Positions 28,645 through 37,821 of a DNA stretch of 64,000 bases are shown piece after piece; position 1 is the first letter of the stretch; each line of letters begins with the position of its first letter. The DNA is from Xanthobacter sp. NM-59 (GTDB taxonomy: Bacteria > Pseudomonadota > Alphaproteobacteria > Rhizobiales > Xanthobacteraceae). Location of the stretch: NCBI RefSeq assembly GCF_021401125.1, contig NZ_JACBFQ010000003.1:357780-421779 (forward strand). The letters are read 5' to 3'. Below the pieces are notes generated by a model. It was not told the origin of the DNA. It did no database searches and was given only the letters and a program-made list of their open reading frames with translations. Made by a program: the position numbers and the translations under genes.

Positions 28645-28664
28645 GGCCCGCCTTGTGGCGGGCC
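28645..28664 (+). terminator. Hairpin after the TPR gene
   Basis: GGCCCGCC at 28645-28652 pairs with GGCGGGCC at 28657-28664 around a TTGT loop, 18 bases past the stop. No T-run follows, so terminator function is plausible but weak. Confidence 0.5.
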
Positions 28665-28675
28665 TGCTGGGGTTA

Positions 28676-28709
28676 AGTGCGACCTGGGACTCAGTGCGAC
28701 CTGGGACTC
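28676..28709. repeat. Perfect 17-bp direct duplication
   Basis: AGTGCGACCTGGGACTC occurs twice back to back (28676-28692 and 28693-28709), followed by the first bases of a third copy (GGTGCG). Confidence 0.85.
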
Positions 28710-29294
28710 GGTGCGGCGCGCCCCGGCCCACACCGCGCTGTCGCTTGCCGGCCCGTGCGGCCGGCCCCGCAGGGGGGGAACAGCTCCCCACCACGGCTCG
28801 ACGCGCCCAGGACTGAGGGAGCGAGCGCCTTGGCCACGCACATGCCCGTGCCACCGCTGAGAGCACCTCCACCCAAGGCCCTTTCGCCCCAAGCGCGCCT
28901 TTCATCCCAACCGCCCCTTGGGCGCCTTCAACTTCACCATATGGCTGAAGGGTACCAAAGCCCCGCGCCGACGGAGCGCATGAACGCTGCTGGGCCAAAA
29001 GCGGTAACTATCAGCGTCAACGGAGCGGGATGGCGCCGGGGGTCGAGGCCGATTCCGGACGCCCCCGCAGCACCCCTCCCCATTCCCTGAAGGCGACGCA
29101 CCCTGCGCTCGGGCTTCGACCGGTCATCGGCGCGATGAGACCATCGCACCGGCCCCATTTCCCGCTCAAGCGATTGGAAACAGAGCTATCGGTACCGCCC
29201 CGCGAACACCGGAGCCCGAACGCCAGGCCCCGGACAAGCACCACGCGTCGATAACGCGGCCGCCCTGGCTTGGGGACCCGGCGCCACAGCCCCG

Positions 29295-29487
29295 GCGTGA
29301 GGTCCTGGCGTGAGGTCCTGGCGTGAGGTCCTGGCGAGACCGTGCTGGCAAGCACCCTGGCTGTGCGACCGCATTTGTGCAACCGCCTCGGCACGAGCAC
29401 CTTTGTGCGACGATCCGGTGCGGGCGTCCCGGCACGGGCGTCCTGCCAGGGACGTCCTGGTGCGGCTGTCCTGGTGCGGCCCGACGC
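29295..29487. repeat. 13/14-bp tandem repeats with a GTCCTG core
   Basis: Three perfect 13-bp units GCGTGAGGTCCTG start at 29295, 29308 and 29321. After a degenerate spacer, five 14-bp units start at 29418, 29432, 29446, 29460 and 29474, with a consensus near GTGCGGGCGTCCTG. The shared GTCCTG core suggests one ancestral repeat. Confidence 0.75.
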
Positions 29488-29603
29488 GGCGGAGGCCGCA
29501 GAGGTGTTCTGGCGTGGCGCCGTGCGGCGCGGTAGCTTGGCGCGAGGGCGAGCACGAAAAGCCAAGGCGGAATGGGCGCGAGCCTCCGCAAGGATGAGAT
29601 GGC

Positions 29604-32273
29604 ATGGATGAATTGGCTTGGCTGGTGGTCGTGTTGCTCGCCTTTCCGGTCATGGCGCTGGTGGGCCTGATCCTCAGCCTCAAGCAGCGCACCCGTCTGC
29701 GCATGCTCGAAGCGCGGGTGGCGCAGCTCGAGGCGGCCATGGCCACACAAACCGTTGCGGAGCCTGTCTTCCCCGAGCCGGCTCGCGCGGCACCGGTGCG
29801 CCAGCCGTCCCCACCCGCGCCGGAGCAGGTGACAAGAGCCGCAAGGCCCCCTCGCGCGCGGCTTGGCTCGCAGTGGAATCTCAGTCGGCTGCGTGAGAAT
29901 TTCAGTGGGATCGAGGAGAAGATCGGCGCGCGATGGGCGGTCTGGGTAGGCGGCCTGGCCCTGGCGCTGGGCGGCGTGTTCCTGGTGCGCTTTGCCGTGG
30001 AACAGAACCTGATCGGGCCCGCCGGACGAATCGGCCTTGGCCTCGCCCTCGCTTTGGCCTTGCTGGCGGCGGGTGAAGCCCTGCGGCGCCTCGACCTGCG
30101 GCAGAGCCCCGCCGCCACGCCGCCGCAGGGGTGGCCCCAGGTTCCCGGCCTGCTCACCGCCATCGGTACCATGACCGCCTTCGGCAGCCTCTATGCGGCC
30201 CACGAGCTCTATCACCTCATCTCCCCTCCCGTGGCGGTGGCTCTTCTGGGGTTGACCGGCGCCGGCACCGTGCTGGCCGCGCTGCTGCACGGCCCCGCGC
30301 TGGCGGCCCTCGGCTTTGCCGGTGCAGCGGTGACCCCGTTCCTCGTCGGTTCGGACGAACCCAATGCCTGGGGCGTGGCGCTGCTCATCATCATGGTGGG
30401 GGCGGCAGCGCTGGTGGTGGCGCGCATCCGGCTGTGGCGGTGGTTCGCGGCGCTGGCGGTCGCGGGCATGGGGGCGTGGGGCTTCACGCTGCTGCTGTTC
30501 GCCGTGCCCCAGGCGGTGCCGGCCGCCGGCGCGCTCGCCTTGGCGCTACTGGCGCTCACGGCCGGGCTGCTGACGCCAGACCATCTCTTGGGTCCGCCGG
30601 GCGGCGAGCGTCCGGATCCCGTCGCCACATTGGGCGCTGCCCTGGCCCTCGCCGTCGCGGCCTTCGCCGCGCAGCAGGGGGAAACGGCGGCGCTGCCGCT
30701 TCTCGTCTTCATCATCGCCGCACTTGGAGCCCTGGCGCTGGCGTGGCGCGCCCCGGCCGCCACCTTCGCCGCCTTGACGGCGGCGCTGACGGCTCCGGTG
30801 ATCCTTGCCGCCTGGGCGTTTCCGCCCCTGCCGGCCACCAGCATCGCCCCCGCCGGGCCGCTGGCGGGCGCGGTGCCGGAGCCTGCGCCGCTCGCCTTGG
30901 CCTCCTTCGCTCTCTATGGCTTCCTAATGGGGCTGCTGCTGGCGGGGATCGGCGTCGCGGGGGCTTGGCGCGCGCGGCGCGACCTGTTCGGGCTCGGGTG
31001 GGCGGCGGCGGGCACGGCCGGCCCCCTGCTGCTGCTGATCGCCGCCTACGGCCGCCTCACGGAGCTGGACCGAAGCCTGCCTTTCGCCGTTTTGGCCCTG
31101 GCGCTCGCCGCTTTGTTCACCGCCGCGTCCGAGGGTCTTTCCCGCCTGCGGCAATGGCCCGCCGCAGCCGCCTTCGCCACCGGCGGCGTGGTGAGCCTGG
31201 CCCTCGCCCTCGCCTTCGCTTTGGAGAAGGGGTGGCTGACGGTGGGGCTCGCCCTGGCCGCCCTGGGGGGCGCCTGGGCCTCCACGCAGCGCCCCCTGCC
31301 GGGCCTGCGGCAGCTCTCGGCGGGGCTGGGCCTCGTGGTGCTCGCGCGGGTGGGCTGGGACCCGACCATTGCCGGCACGGACCTCGGGACCCTGCCGATT
31401 CTCAACTGGCTGCTGTGGGGTTATGGGGTGCCCGCGCTCGCCTTCGCCGGCGCGGCGCGCCTGCTGGCGCGTGGGGGCGACGACTGGAGCCGGCGGGTGC
31501 TGGAAAGCCTCGCCTTGGTCTTCGCCATCCTGCTGGCGGCCCTGGAGGTGCGCCACCTCGCCCATGGCGGCGATGTCTTTGCCGCCGGCACCCGCCTGTT
31601 CGAGACCGGTCTGCTCGCCGCGCTCTACGGAGCCTATGCGGTGGGGCTGTCGCGGCTTGCCACGGTGACGGGGCGCGCCTTCTACCGCCTGTTCGCGGAT
31701 CTGGTGGCCGCGCTGGCGGCGGTCTGCGCCCTCGCGGCGCTGACGGCGGACAATCCATTCATGACCGGCCAGAGCGTCGGCGGCGTCGTATTCAATGACC
31801 TGCTCGTGGCCTACGCCCTGCCAGCCGGCCTCGCCTTGCTCTATGCGGCGGGCCTGCCGCCCGAGCGCCGGCGGCTGCGGCTCGGCGCCTCGGCCCTCGC
31901 GGTGGTGCTGGCGCTCGCTTATGCCACCTTCCAGGTCAGCCGCCTGTTCCAGGGGCCCGTCCTGTCGGCCGACCGCATCGGCGCCATGGAGTGGTATGCC
32001 TATTCCGCCACCTGGCTCGCCTTCGGCATCGTGCTGCTGGGCCTCGGCCTGTGGCAGGGCTCGCGCAGCCTGCGCCTGGCGTCAGCGGCGGTCACCATCG
32101 CCACCGTGCTCAAGGTGTTCATCTCCGACATGGCGGACCTTGAGGGCATGCTGCGCGCGGTGTCCTTCATCGGGCTCGGCGTGGTGCTGGTAGCCATGGG
32201 CTGGCTCTACCAGCGCCTGCTGGCCCATAAGGGAGAGCGCGGCGCTAGCCGGCGCGAGGACAGCGAAGAGTAA
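29604..32273 (+). CDS. DUF2339 large polytopic membrane protein
   Basis: An 889-residue protein. An N-terminal membrane anchor (about 5-26) is followed by a short coiled-coil (RLRMLEARVAQLEAAM), a Pro-rich linker and then some two dozen hydrophobic helices to the end. GARWAVWVGGLALALGGVFLVRF near residue 110 is the DUF2339 entry motif. Such proteins are widespread in Proteobacteria and have no assigned biochemical role. The ATG at 29604 is used. The C-terminal tail is short and charged. It could be a transporter or a membrane scaffold; nothing in the neighbourhood decides this. Confidence 0.83.
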   Translation: MDELAWLVVVLLAFPVMALVGLILSLKQRTRLRMLEARVAQLEAAMATQTVAEPVFPEPARAAPVRQPSPPAPEQVTRAARPPRARLGSQWNLSRLRENFSGIEEKIGARWAVWVGGLALALGGVFLVRFAVEQNLIGPAGRIGLGLALALALLAAGEALRRLDLRQSPAATPPQGWPQVPGLLTAIGTMTAFGSLYAAHELYHLISPPVAVALLGLTGAGTVLAALLHGPALAALGFAGAAVTPFLVGSDEPNAWGVALLIIMVGAAALVVARIRLWRWFAALAVAGMGAWGFTLLLFAVPQAVPAAGALALALLALTAGLLTPDHLLGPPGGERPDPVATLGAALALAVAAFAAQQGETAALPLLVFIIAALGALALAWRAPAATFAALTAALTAPVILAAWAFPPLPATSIAPAGPLAGAVPEPAPLALASFALYGFLMGLLLAGIGVAGAWRARRDLFGLGWAAAGTAGPLLLLIAAYGRLTELDRSLPFAVLALALAALFTAASEGLSRLRQWPAAAAFATGGVVSLALALAFALEKGWLTVGLALAALGGAWASTQRPLPGLRQLSAGLGLVVLARVGWDPTIAGTDLGTLPILNWLLWGYGVPALAFAGAARLLARGGDDWSRRVLESLALVFAILLAALEVRHLAHGGDVFAAGTRLFETGLLAALYGAYAVGLSRLATVTGRAFYRLFADLVAALAAVCALAALTADNPFMTGQSVGGVVFNDLLVAYALPAGLALLYAAGLPPERRRLRLGASALAVVLALAYATFQVSRLFQGPVLSADRIGAMEWYAYSATWLAFGIVLLGLGLWQGSRSLRLASAAVTIATVLKVFISDMADLEGMLRAVSFIGLGVVLVAMGWLYQRLLAHKGERGASRREDSEE

Positions 32274-32352
32274 GCGCGCATTCATTCGCGCTTTCCGCGA
32301 TGCAATGGCGTAATGTCACCGGCGTTCAGCAACCGGCACGGGTGCAACACGG

Positions 32353-33300
32353 ATGATCGCCTGGGATGATTTCCGGCTGGTGCGGGCCATCGCCGAAACG
32401 GGCTCCCTCGCCGGCGCGGCGGAGCAGCTGGCGGTGAACCATTCCACCGTCTTCCGGCGGCTTGGCGCCCTGGAAACGCATATCGGCACCCGCCTGTTCG
32501 ACCGTTCCCGCTCCGGCTACGTGCCGACCCCCACCGGCGAGGAGATGGTGCGCCTGGCCGAGCGGATGGGCGAGGAAGTGGCGGCCGTGGAACGCCGCAT
32601 CACCGGCCAGGATCTGCGGCCCTCGGGCGAGCTGCGGGTGACCACCAACGATTCCATGCTCATTCACCTGCTGACGCCGGTGTTCGCCGGCTTTCGGGAG
32701 GTCTATCCGGAAATCCGGCTGGAGGTGGTGGTCAGCAATTCATCCCTCAGCCTGTCCAAGCGCGACGCGGATGTGGCCATCCGCGCCAGCGACCGGCCCG
32801 GCGACGCCCTGGTGGGCCGCCGCATCGCCAGCATCGGCTGGGGGGTCTATGCCCGTCCGGACATGGTCCCCGGCGGCCGTCTGGAACCGGGCGAGCTGCG
32901 CCGGCACGACTGGATCGGCTTTTCCGACGCCCTCGGCGGCATCAAGCCGGCCAAATGGCTGCGGGAGCGGGTGGGCGAAGAACGGCTGGTCTATCGCGTC
33001 AATTCAGTGCTCGGCCTTGCCGAGGCGGCGGCCGCCGGCATCGGGCTCACGGTGCTGCCCTGCTTCATCGGCGCCCGCACCCCCGGCCTGCGGCGCTTCC
33101 TCGGCCCTGAGCCGGAAATGGCATCGGGCCTCTGGCTGGTGACACACCCGGACATCCGAGCCACCGCCCGCGTCCGCGTGTTCATGGAACACGTGGGCCA
33201 CGAGCTGCACCGCCAGCGCGCGCGCATCGAGGCGGAGGACGAGCCCTCATCCCCGGAGCTGCAGGCCGGCACGGGGCCAGCGGGGGAACCAGCCCTTTAA
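32353..33300 (+). CDS. LysR-family transcriptional regulator
   Basis: A 315-residue LTTR. The winged helix-turn-helix lies in residues 5-65 (VRAIAETGSLAGAAEQL, then HSTVFRRLGALE) and the effector-binding domain from about 90 (SGELRVTTNDSML). The C-terminus adds a polar tail of about 25 residues. The closest type is the group with a shortened substrate domain that often acts without a linked divergent target. It sits 80 bases after the DUF2339 gene on the same strand, so its target is not evident. Inducer unknown. Confidence 0.9.
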   Translation: MIAWDDFRLVRAIAETGSLAGAAEQLAVNHSTVFRRLGALETHIGTRLFDRSRSGYVPTPTGEEMVRLAERMGEEVAAVERRITGQDLRPSGELRVTTNDSMLIHLLTPVFAGFREVYPEIRLEVVVSNSSLSLSKRDADVAIRASDRPGDALVGRRIASIGWGVYARPDMVPGGRLEPGELRRHDWIGFSDALGGIKPAKWLRERVGEERLVYRVNSVLGLAEAAAAGIGLTVLPCFIGARTPGLRRFLGPEPEMASGLWLVTHPDIRATARVRVFMEHVGHELHRQRARIEAEDEPSSPELQAGTGPAGEPAL

Positions 33301-33785
33301 GGTCGTCCGGAACGCCCTTCCCTACAGACCAGCGGCCGCTGGTCCTCCCCCAAATGGCGACGGGCCGAACCTAGGCGTCCGGCTCAGCGCGAGACGAAGT
33401 CGGAGCTGTTCCGAGCGACTGGGAACAGGGTCGCCCGACGGCGCGCCACGCGGAACCTGGAGCCTCTTGGGGTGGGAGGGAAGCCACGTCCTGGGGCGTG
33501 CCATCCCATCGCCTGAAGGCATCGCCCCCGGGGCCGGTGCCCGAGGAGCGGGCACTCTCAAGTTGACGCCGGACACTCATTGTGGAGCAAGCGGACCGGA
33601 GGTCCGGAAAGCGCGGCGGAGGAGCAGCACGCAACCCGACCGGAGATCGGGACACCGACGACGAGCGCCAGAAGGATGAATGTGAAACAGGGGCCTTCCG
33701 CGCCCACTGGGCGGGGCGCCCGTTCAGGGCCCCTTGCCCTCAGCTGCCCAAAGCCTCTCTCAGCAGAGGCTCATTTGGAAGAGAC
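33301..33785. other. Gene-free convergent region
   Basis: Between the LysR gene (plus) and the secreted protein gene (minus). It carries the hairpin at 33752-33771. No other structure of note and no supported gene. Confidence 0.5.
33752..33771 (-). terminator. Hairpin after the secreted hypothetical gene
   Basis: AGCCTCT at 33752-33758 pairs with AGAGGCT at 33765-33771, just past the stop at 33786. On the minus strand only TTTGGG follows, so this is a weak terminator at best. Confidence 0.45.
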
Positions 33786-34256
33786 TCACTCCGCCGAGGC
33801 TTCCTGGGCGGCGGTGCGCGAGCGGCTGCGGCGCGAGGCCACCTGAGGGCGGTCGCGCCCCGTCCGCTGGAAGTCACACCACATGGTCTGCACACCCGAG
33901 AGGGTGCCGCGGAAGCTGCCGGGCCCGGTTTTCACCACATCGAAGCACGGCTCGAAGCTCATGCCCTTCACGGCGCCACACACTGCGCCGCTGCGCACAC
34001 GAAGGGTGTTGGCCGGCAGGCGCACAAAGCGGGCCGGCGCCTCGCGCAGGGAGATGATCCCGGCCACCGAGCCGTCAGCATTGACCCGCCCGGAGCCCTT
34101 GGAGCCCTCGAAGCAGGTGAAGGAGAAATCACGCCCGACAACGAACGCCCGCGCCTGTTCAGCGCTGAGCTGTTCCTCGGCCCGGGCGGCGGTGGTCAGC
34201 GCCGGCCCCGTCACGATGGTGGCGAAGCCGACAGCCGCAAGAAGAGTTTTGCGCAT
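33786..34256 (-). CDS. Secreted protein of unknown function
   Basis: A 156-residue protein with a clear signal peptide (MRKTLLAAVGFATIV, cleavage near ARA-EE). The mature domain has four cysteines (TCFEGSKG, AVCGAV, EPCFDVV, MWCDF) that could form two disulfides, and then a basic tail (SRRSRSRTAAQ). I do not recognise the family. The start ATG at 34256 fits the signal peptide; upstream codons in frame were rejected. A periplasmic role is inferred only from the signal. Confidence 0.7.
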   Translation of the reverse strand: MRKTLLAAVGFATIVTGPALTTAARAEEQLSAEQARAFVVGRDFSFTCFEGSKGSGRVNADGSVAGIISLREAPARFVRLPANTLRVRSGAVCGAVKGMSFEPCFDVVKTGPGSFRGTLSGVQTMWCDFQRTGRDRPQVASRRSRSRTAAQEASAE

Positions 34257-34415
34257 GGCTGGTTCGCTAAATGCTTGTCGTTTCAGCCGCCCACTTGCGC
34301 AGACCCGCCCCGGCACTGTCAAGGGCCAGCTCCGCCACCCGGCCCGGAAAACGCAATTCCCGAGCCATTTTTCCCGGCACTGTGCCCGCCGGGACGCGCG
34401 ATTTTAACCCTGCGT

Positions 34416-35669
34416 TCACACACTCACCACCACCGGCCGCTTCACCGGTTCCTCGCGGATCGGCAGGTTGATGGCGGCGGAAGCGAAGGAGAGCGCGACG
34501 GCGAGCCACCACACCAGGTCATAGGAGCCGACCGCCTCATAGATCTCGCCGCCCAGATAGACGCCGATGAAGCCGCCCACCTGGTGGGAGAAGAAGGCGA
34601 AGCCGTAGAGCATGGCCATGTAGCGGGTGCCGAACATGAGCATGACGAGGCTCGATGTGGGCGGCACCGTGGACAGCCAGAGCAGCCCCAGCACCGCCCC
34701 GAACAGGTAACAGCTCAGCGGCGTCACCGGCAGCATGATGAAGGCTGCGATGGCCACGCCGCGCCCCGCATAGATCCAGGCCAGCAGCCACTTGCGCGAC
34801 ACGCGCCCGGTGAGATAGCCGGCGCCGATGGAACCGGCCATGTTGAACAGGCCAATCAGTGCCAGCGTCACCGCGCCCACCGAAAGGCTCATGCCGCGAT
34901 CCACCAGGAAGGCCGGCATGTGCACGGTGACGAACGCCAGCTGGAAGCCGCAGGTGAAGAAGCCCAGCACCAGCATCACATAGCTCGGATGGCGGAACGC
35001 CTCGGACAAGGCGGCGCCCACGCTCTGCTGGTGCACCGCCGCCGGGCCGGCCGGGCGCGCGGCCCCCCGGGTGGCGAGGGCCAGCGAGAAGGGCATCACC
35101 AGCAGCAACGAGATGCCGAAAACGATCAGCGTTTCCTGCCACCCCACTGCCTGGATGAGCCCGGTGGTGAGGGGTGGAAACAGGAACTGGCCAAACGAGC
35201 CCGCCGCCGTGGCGGCACCGAAGCCCAGCGACTTCAGCCGGTCCGGCAACAGCTTGCCGAACGCCGCCAACACCAGATTGAACGAGGCGGCGGAAAGGCC
35301 GAACCCCACCAGCACACCGGCGGTGAGCTGCAGGGCGCCGGGCGTGCTGGAATAGGCCATCAGCACGAGGCCGGCGCCATAGATGAGCGCGCCCGCCCAC
35401 AGCACCCGCACGGTGCCGAACCGGTCGGCGATGGCGCCGGCGAAGGGCGAGCCCAGGCCCCACAGGAGATTCTGGATGGCCACCGCCAGCCCGAACACGT
35501 CGCGTCCCCAGCCGAATTCCCGCGACATGGGCACCAGGAACAGACCGAACACCGAGCGCGGCCCAAACGTGACCATGGCGATGACGCAGCCGGCGACGAT
35601 GATGAGCAGCGCCGGCAAATGACGCCCGGGAGCCGAGGCCGGAGAGGATGAGGCAGGTGAGGCGGACAT
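34416..35669 (-). CDS. MFS transporter, oxalate/formate-antiporter or monocarboxylate type
   Basis: A 417-residue carrier with twelve predicted spans. ADRFGTVRVLWAGALIYGAG is the conserved loop 2-3 signature of the superfamily. GPRSVFGLFLVPMSREFGW at the start resembles the OFA/MCT-like group that moves small organic anions. A central polar loop (about residues 200-220, Ala/Gly/Arg rich) separates the halves. No catabolic gene sits next to it, so the substrate stays open. Confidence 0.85.
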   Translation of the reverse strand: MSASPASSSPASAPGRHLPALLIIVAGCVIAMVTFGPRSVFGLFLVPMSREFGWGRDVFGLAVAIQNLLWGLGSPFAGAIADRFGTVRVLWAGALIYGAGLVLMAYSSTPGALQLTAGVLVGFGLSAASFNLVLAAFGKLLPDRLKSLGFGAATAAGSFGQFLFPPLTTGLIQAVGWQETLIVFGISLLLVMPFSLALATRGAARPAGPAAVHQQSVGAALSEAFRHPSYVMLVLGFFTCGFQLAFVTVHMPAFLVDRGMSLSVGAVTLALIGLFNMAGSIGAGYLTGRVSRKWLLAWIYAGRGVAIAAFIMLPVTPLSCYLFGAVLGLLWLSTVPPTSSLVMLMFGTRYMAMLYGFAFFSHQVGGFIGVYLGGEIYEAVGSYDLVWWLAVALSFASAAINLPIREEPVKRPVVVSV

Positions 35670-35765
35670 GACCCGTTCTTTCCGCGCGGCAAGACCGTCC
35701 GCCGCGATTCGAGGTCATGTTAATGCCCGCCCGAGGGCTGTGAAAAATCAATAATAGAAAAGAAA

Positions 35766-35797
35766 CCCATGAGACTTCCGAATGGAAGCCTCATGGG
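35766..35797 (-). terminator. Intrinsic terminator for the Spy-like gene
   Basis: A 13-bp stem with one mismatch pairs 35766-35779 with 35784-35797 around a GAAT loop. On the minus strand it is followed directly by a T-rich stretch (GTTTCTTTTCTATT). It lies 74 bases past the stop of the gene ending at 35871. Confidence 0.82.
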
Positions 35798-35870
35798 ACC
35801 GTCCGTGTCGGATCGCAGCCCGCTTCGAGGCGACGCGGAGAGACCCGCTCCGCCCCTGCGAGCCCATCGG

Positions 35871-36461
35871 TCAGCCCCCGCGCGGGCCCTCACCACGGCG
35901 CGGGCCATCCCCGCGGCGGGGGTGAGGCGTGCCGAAGAAGCTGCGCAGATCCTTGCGGGCAGCCTGCTCGAAAACCTTCTTCTGGGCGGGATCGAAGGTC
36001 TTGTAGAGCGGATCCAGCGTATCCGCCACCTGGCGCAGCTCGCCGGAAGCGGTGGCCATGCGGTCGGAGGCGGCGCGCATCCGGGTCACCATGTCGGGAC
36101 GGGCGGGACGCTGGCCAGACTGGCGGGCGGCCTGACGCGCAGCGTGCAGGGCATCCATCCGCGCGGCGCGCTCCTGGGCCACATTGCGCAGCGTGGTTTC
36201 AAACGCGGGCCACAGCTTTTCCTGATCGGCCGTCAGCTTCAGCGCGCCCTTGAGATCAGCAATGCGGGCGTCGAACACCGCAGCCCGCTTTGCGGCCGTG
36301 GCCTGCGGGTTCGCCGGCGCGGCAGCCGGAGGTGCTGCCGTCTGGGGCGCAGCCTGCTGGGTGCTCTGGGGCGCAGCCGCATCGGCGGGGCCGGCGGCAT
36401 GGGCGATCGCCGAGCCGGCGAGAAGCGCGGCGGTGGCGGCGGCGATAACGGCTCTCTTCAT
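35871..36461 (-). CDS. Spy/CpxP-like periplasmic protein with LTxxQ motif
   Basis: A 196-residue secreted protein. After the signal peptide (MKRAVIAAATAALLAGSAIA) comes a Pro/Ala-rich linker and then a helical domain with LKLTADQEKLWPAFE, the LTxxQ signature of the Spy/CpxP group of envelope chaperones and metal-stress proteins. The second half is Arg-rich helix (MRAASDRMATASGELRQV) and the tail is GPRRGEGPRGG. An excellent AAGGAGG ribosome site precedes the ATG at 36461. Role by family: ATP-independent folding help in the periplasm; no cognate regulator is adjacent. Confidence 0.85.
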   Translation of the reverse strand: MKRAVIAAATAALLAGSAIAHAAGPADAAAPQSTQQAAPQTAAPPAAAPANPQATAAKRAAVFDARIADLKGALKLTADQEKLWPAFETTLRNVAQERAARMDALHAARQAARQSGQRPARPDMVTRMRAASDRMATASGELRQVADTLDPLYKTFDPAQKKVFEQAARKDLRSFFGTPHPRRGDGPRRGEGPRGG

Positions 36462-36575
36462 CAGATCCTCCTTAAAGGATGGCCGCACCATGGCCCCACC
36501 GACCCCGCACCTCAACTTAAAGTTCGGTAATTATCCTTCCCGCGACTGGGTTTGAATAGCACCTTGACCGGCCCC

Positions 36576-37499
36576 TCACGCAGCGGCGGGACGCGGCCAC
36601 AGGACCTGCGTCTTACGGGTGGCCACCGCGCCGTCCGCCGGATCGTAGCCACGCCGCTCCATCTCGCAGCGCCACATGCCCGGGCTGCCGGAAACGCGAT
36701 AGAGCGCATAGGCCCCCGCGCCACGGTCGTCGTTCGGCCCGGCGGAAGCAGAAGGCACGCCCACCACGGGAATGGAGCCCCCCTCCCCGGTTTCCACCTG
36801 GCCGAGAGCCGCGCGATGGTCGTGCCCGTGCAGCACCAGCTCCGCCCCGGATTGGGCCAGCACCGCGCGCAGGGCCGCCGCATCCTTGAGATCGCGGTGA
36901 AACGGCCGGTGGCCCACCGGCGGGTGATGGATCATCACGACGCGGAACAGCCCCTCCGTCCCCAGCGCCGCGAGCAGCGCCCGCAGGCGGCCCAGCTGGG
37001 CCTTGCCCACCTCGCCACTGGCAAGGAAGACCGCCGTCGGCACGGCGGTGGAAACGCCCACCACCGCCACGGGCCCGCGCCGCCGCACATAGGGAAAGGC
37101 GTCCACGTCCACCGGCGTATGGGGGTGGCTTTCATCGCCGCGCAGGAAGGGCGCCCAATGCTCCAGGTGGTAGTGCATGGCGGAGCGCACATAGGCATCG
37201 TGATTGCCGGGCACCACGCTCACCGTTTCGGGCGCGCCGAGGGAGGTGAGGAAGGCGGCGCCCGTATCGAACTCGGCCGGCAGGCTCACATTCACCAGGT
37301 CGCCGGTGACGCAGATGTGGTCCGGCTTCTGCTCCTGCAGGTCGTCCATCAGCGGGCCGAGGGTCGAGGCGCCGAAATTGCGCCGCCGGGCGCCGATCCA
37401 ATTCATCATGCCGAAGAAGCGCTTGCCCAGCAGCTCGGACAGCTGCGCCTCTGGAATCGGGCCAAGATGGGGATCGGACAAATGGGCGAGCACGAACAT
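36576..37499 (-). CDS. Calcineurin-like metallophosphoesterase (class III cyclic-nucleotide phosphodiesterase-like)
   Basis: A 307-residue cytosolic phosphoesterase with the full set of metal ligands: HLSDPHLG (residues 6-13), CVTGDLVN, VPGNHDAY, MIHHPP and VLHGHDH. This spacing matches the CpdA/GpdQ group, which hydrolyses cyclic nucleotides or phosphodiesters. The ATG at 37499 places the first motif at the very N-terminus; an in-frame start 45 bases upstream was rejected. It is divergent from the glycosidase gene. Natural substrate unknown. Confidence 0.88.
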   Translation of the reverse strand: MFVLAHLSDPHLGPIPEAQLSELLGKRFFGMMNWIGARRRNFGASTLGPLMDDLQEQKPDHICVTGDLVNVSLPAEFDTGAAFLTSLGAPETVSVVPGNHDAYVRSAMHYHLEHWAPFLRGDESHPHTPVDVDAFPYVRRRGPVAVVGVSTAVPTAVFLASGEVGKAQLGRLRALLAALGTEGLFRVVMIHHPPVGHRPFHRDLKDAAALRAVLAQSGAELVLHGHDHRAALGQVETGEGGSIPVVGVPSASAGPNDDRGAGAYALYRVSGSPGMWRCEMERRGYDPADGAVATRKTQVLWPRPAAA

Positions 37500-37821
37500 G
37501 ACGGCGGCGAGCCTCTCGAGCTTTCCTGAGCATCCCCGCTCCACACGATCCGGGAACGCTCCAGCCTATTGAGTTGACGCGTTTTCTTCAGGTGAACCGG
37601 GCCCCACCTCACTCGAAAACGCACTCGCGCGAGGAAGGCCCGCCACCCTCGCGCCCCTCCTTTAGAGCATCCCGTGGGCCGCGCAACCTCGTTGCCGGCG
37701 GGGCGGAACTGAGAATTCATTTGCCTCCCGCATCGGGGGCAACAATCCTGGTGCGGCGCGGCAAGCCGCGCTATGCCTCGATGCCCCGCCCGGGGGGACC
37801 GGTCAGGAGCCTTGTCACGAC
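37500..37821. other. Divergent gene-free region with a dispersed repeat
   Basis: Separates the phosphoesterase (minus) and glycosidase (plus) genes. It contains a well-preserved dispersed palindromic repeat (37571-37625). The rest shows no clear promoter, although both genes must start from here. Confidence 0.5.
37571..37625 (-). repeat. Dispersed palindromic repeat, well preserved copy
   Basis: The arms GACGCGTTTTCTTCA and TCGAAAACGCACTC form an imperfect inverted repeat about 52 bases across. The same arms recur at 58214-58266 in the opposite direction, and more weakly at 5777-5821 and 60829-60875. Confidence 0.75.

Larger units (their letters stand above)
28627..29603. other. One-kilobase tract without a gene, rich in short direct repeats
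   Basis: Between the TPR and DUF2339 genes, both on the plus strand. It holds the hairpin at 28645-28664, a perfect 17-bp duplication, a degenerate CCCAAG-type repeat around 28873-28922 and the 13/14-bp arrays at 29295-29487. No coding sequence is supported on either strand. A promoter for the DUF2339 gene is expected in the last 100 bases but is not obvious. Confidence 0.6.
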
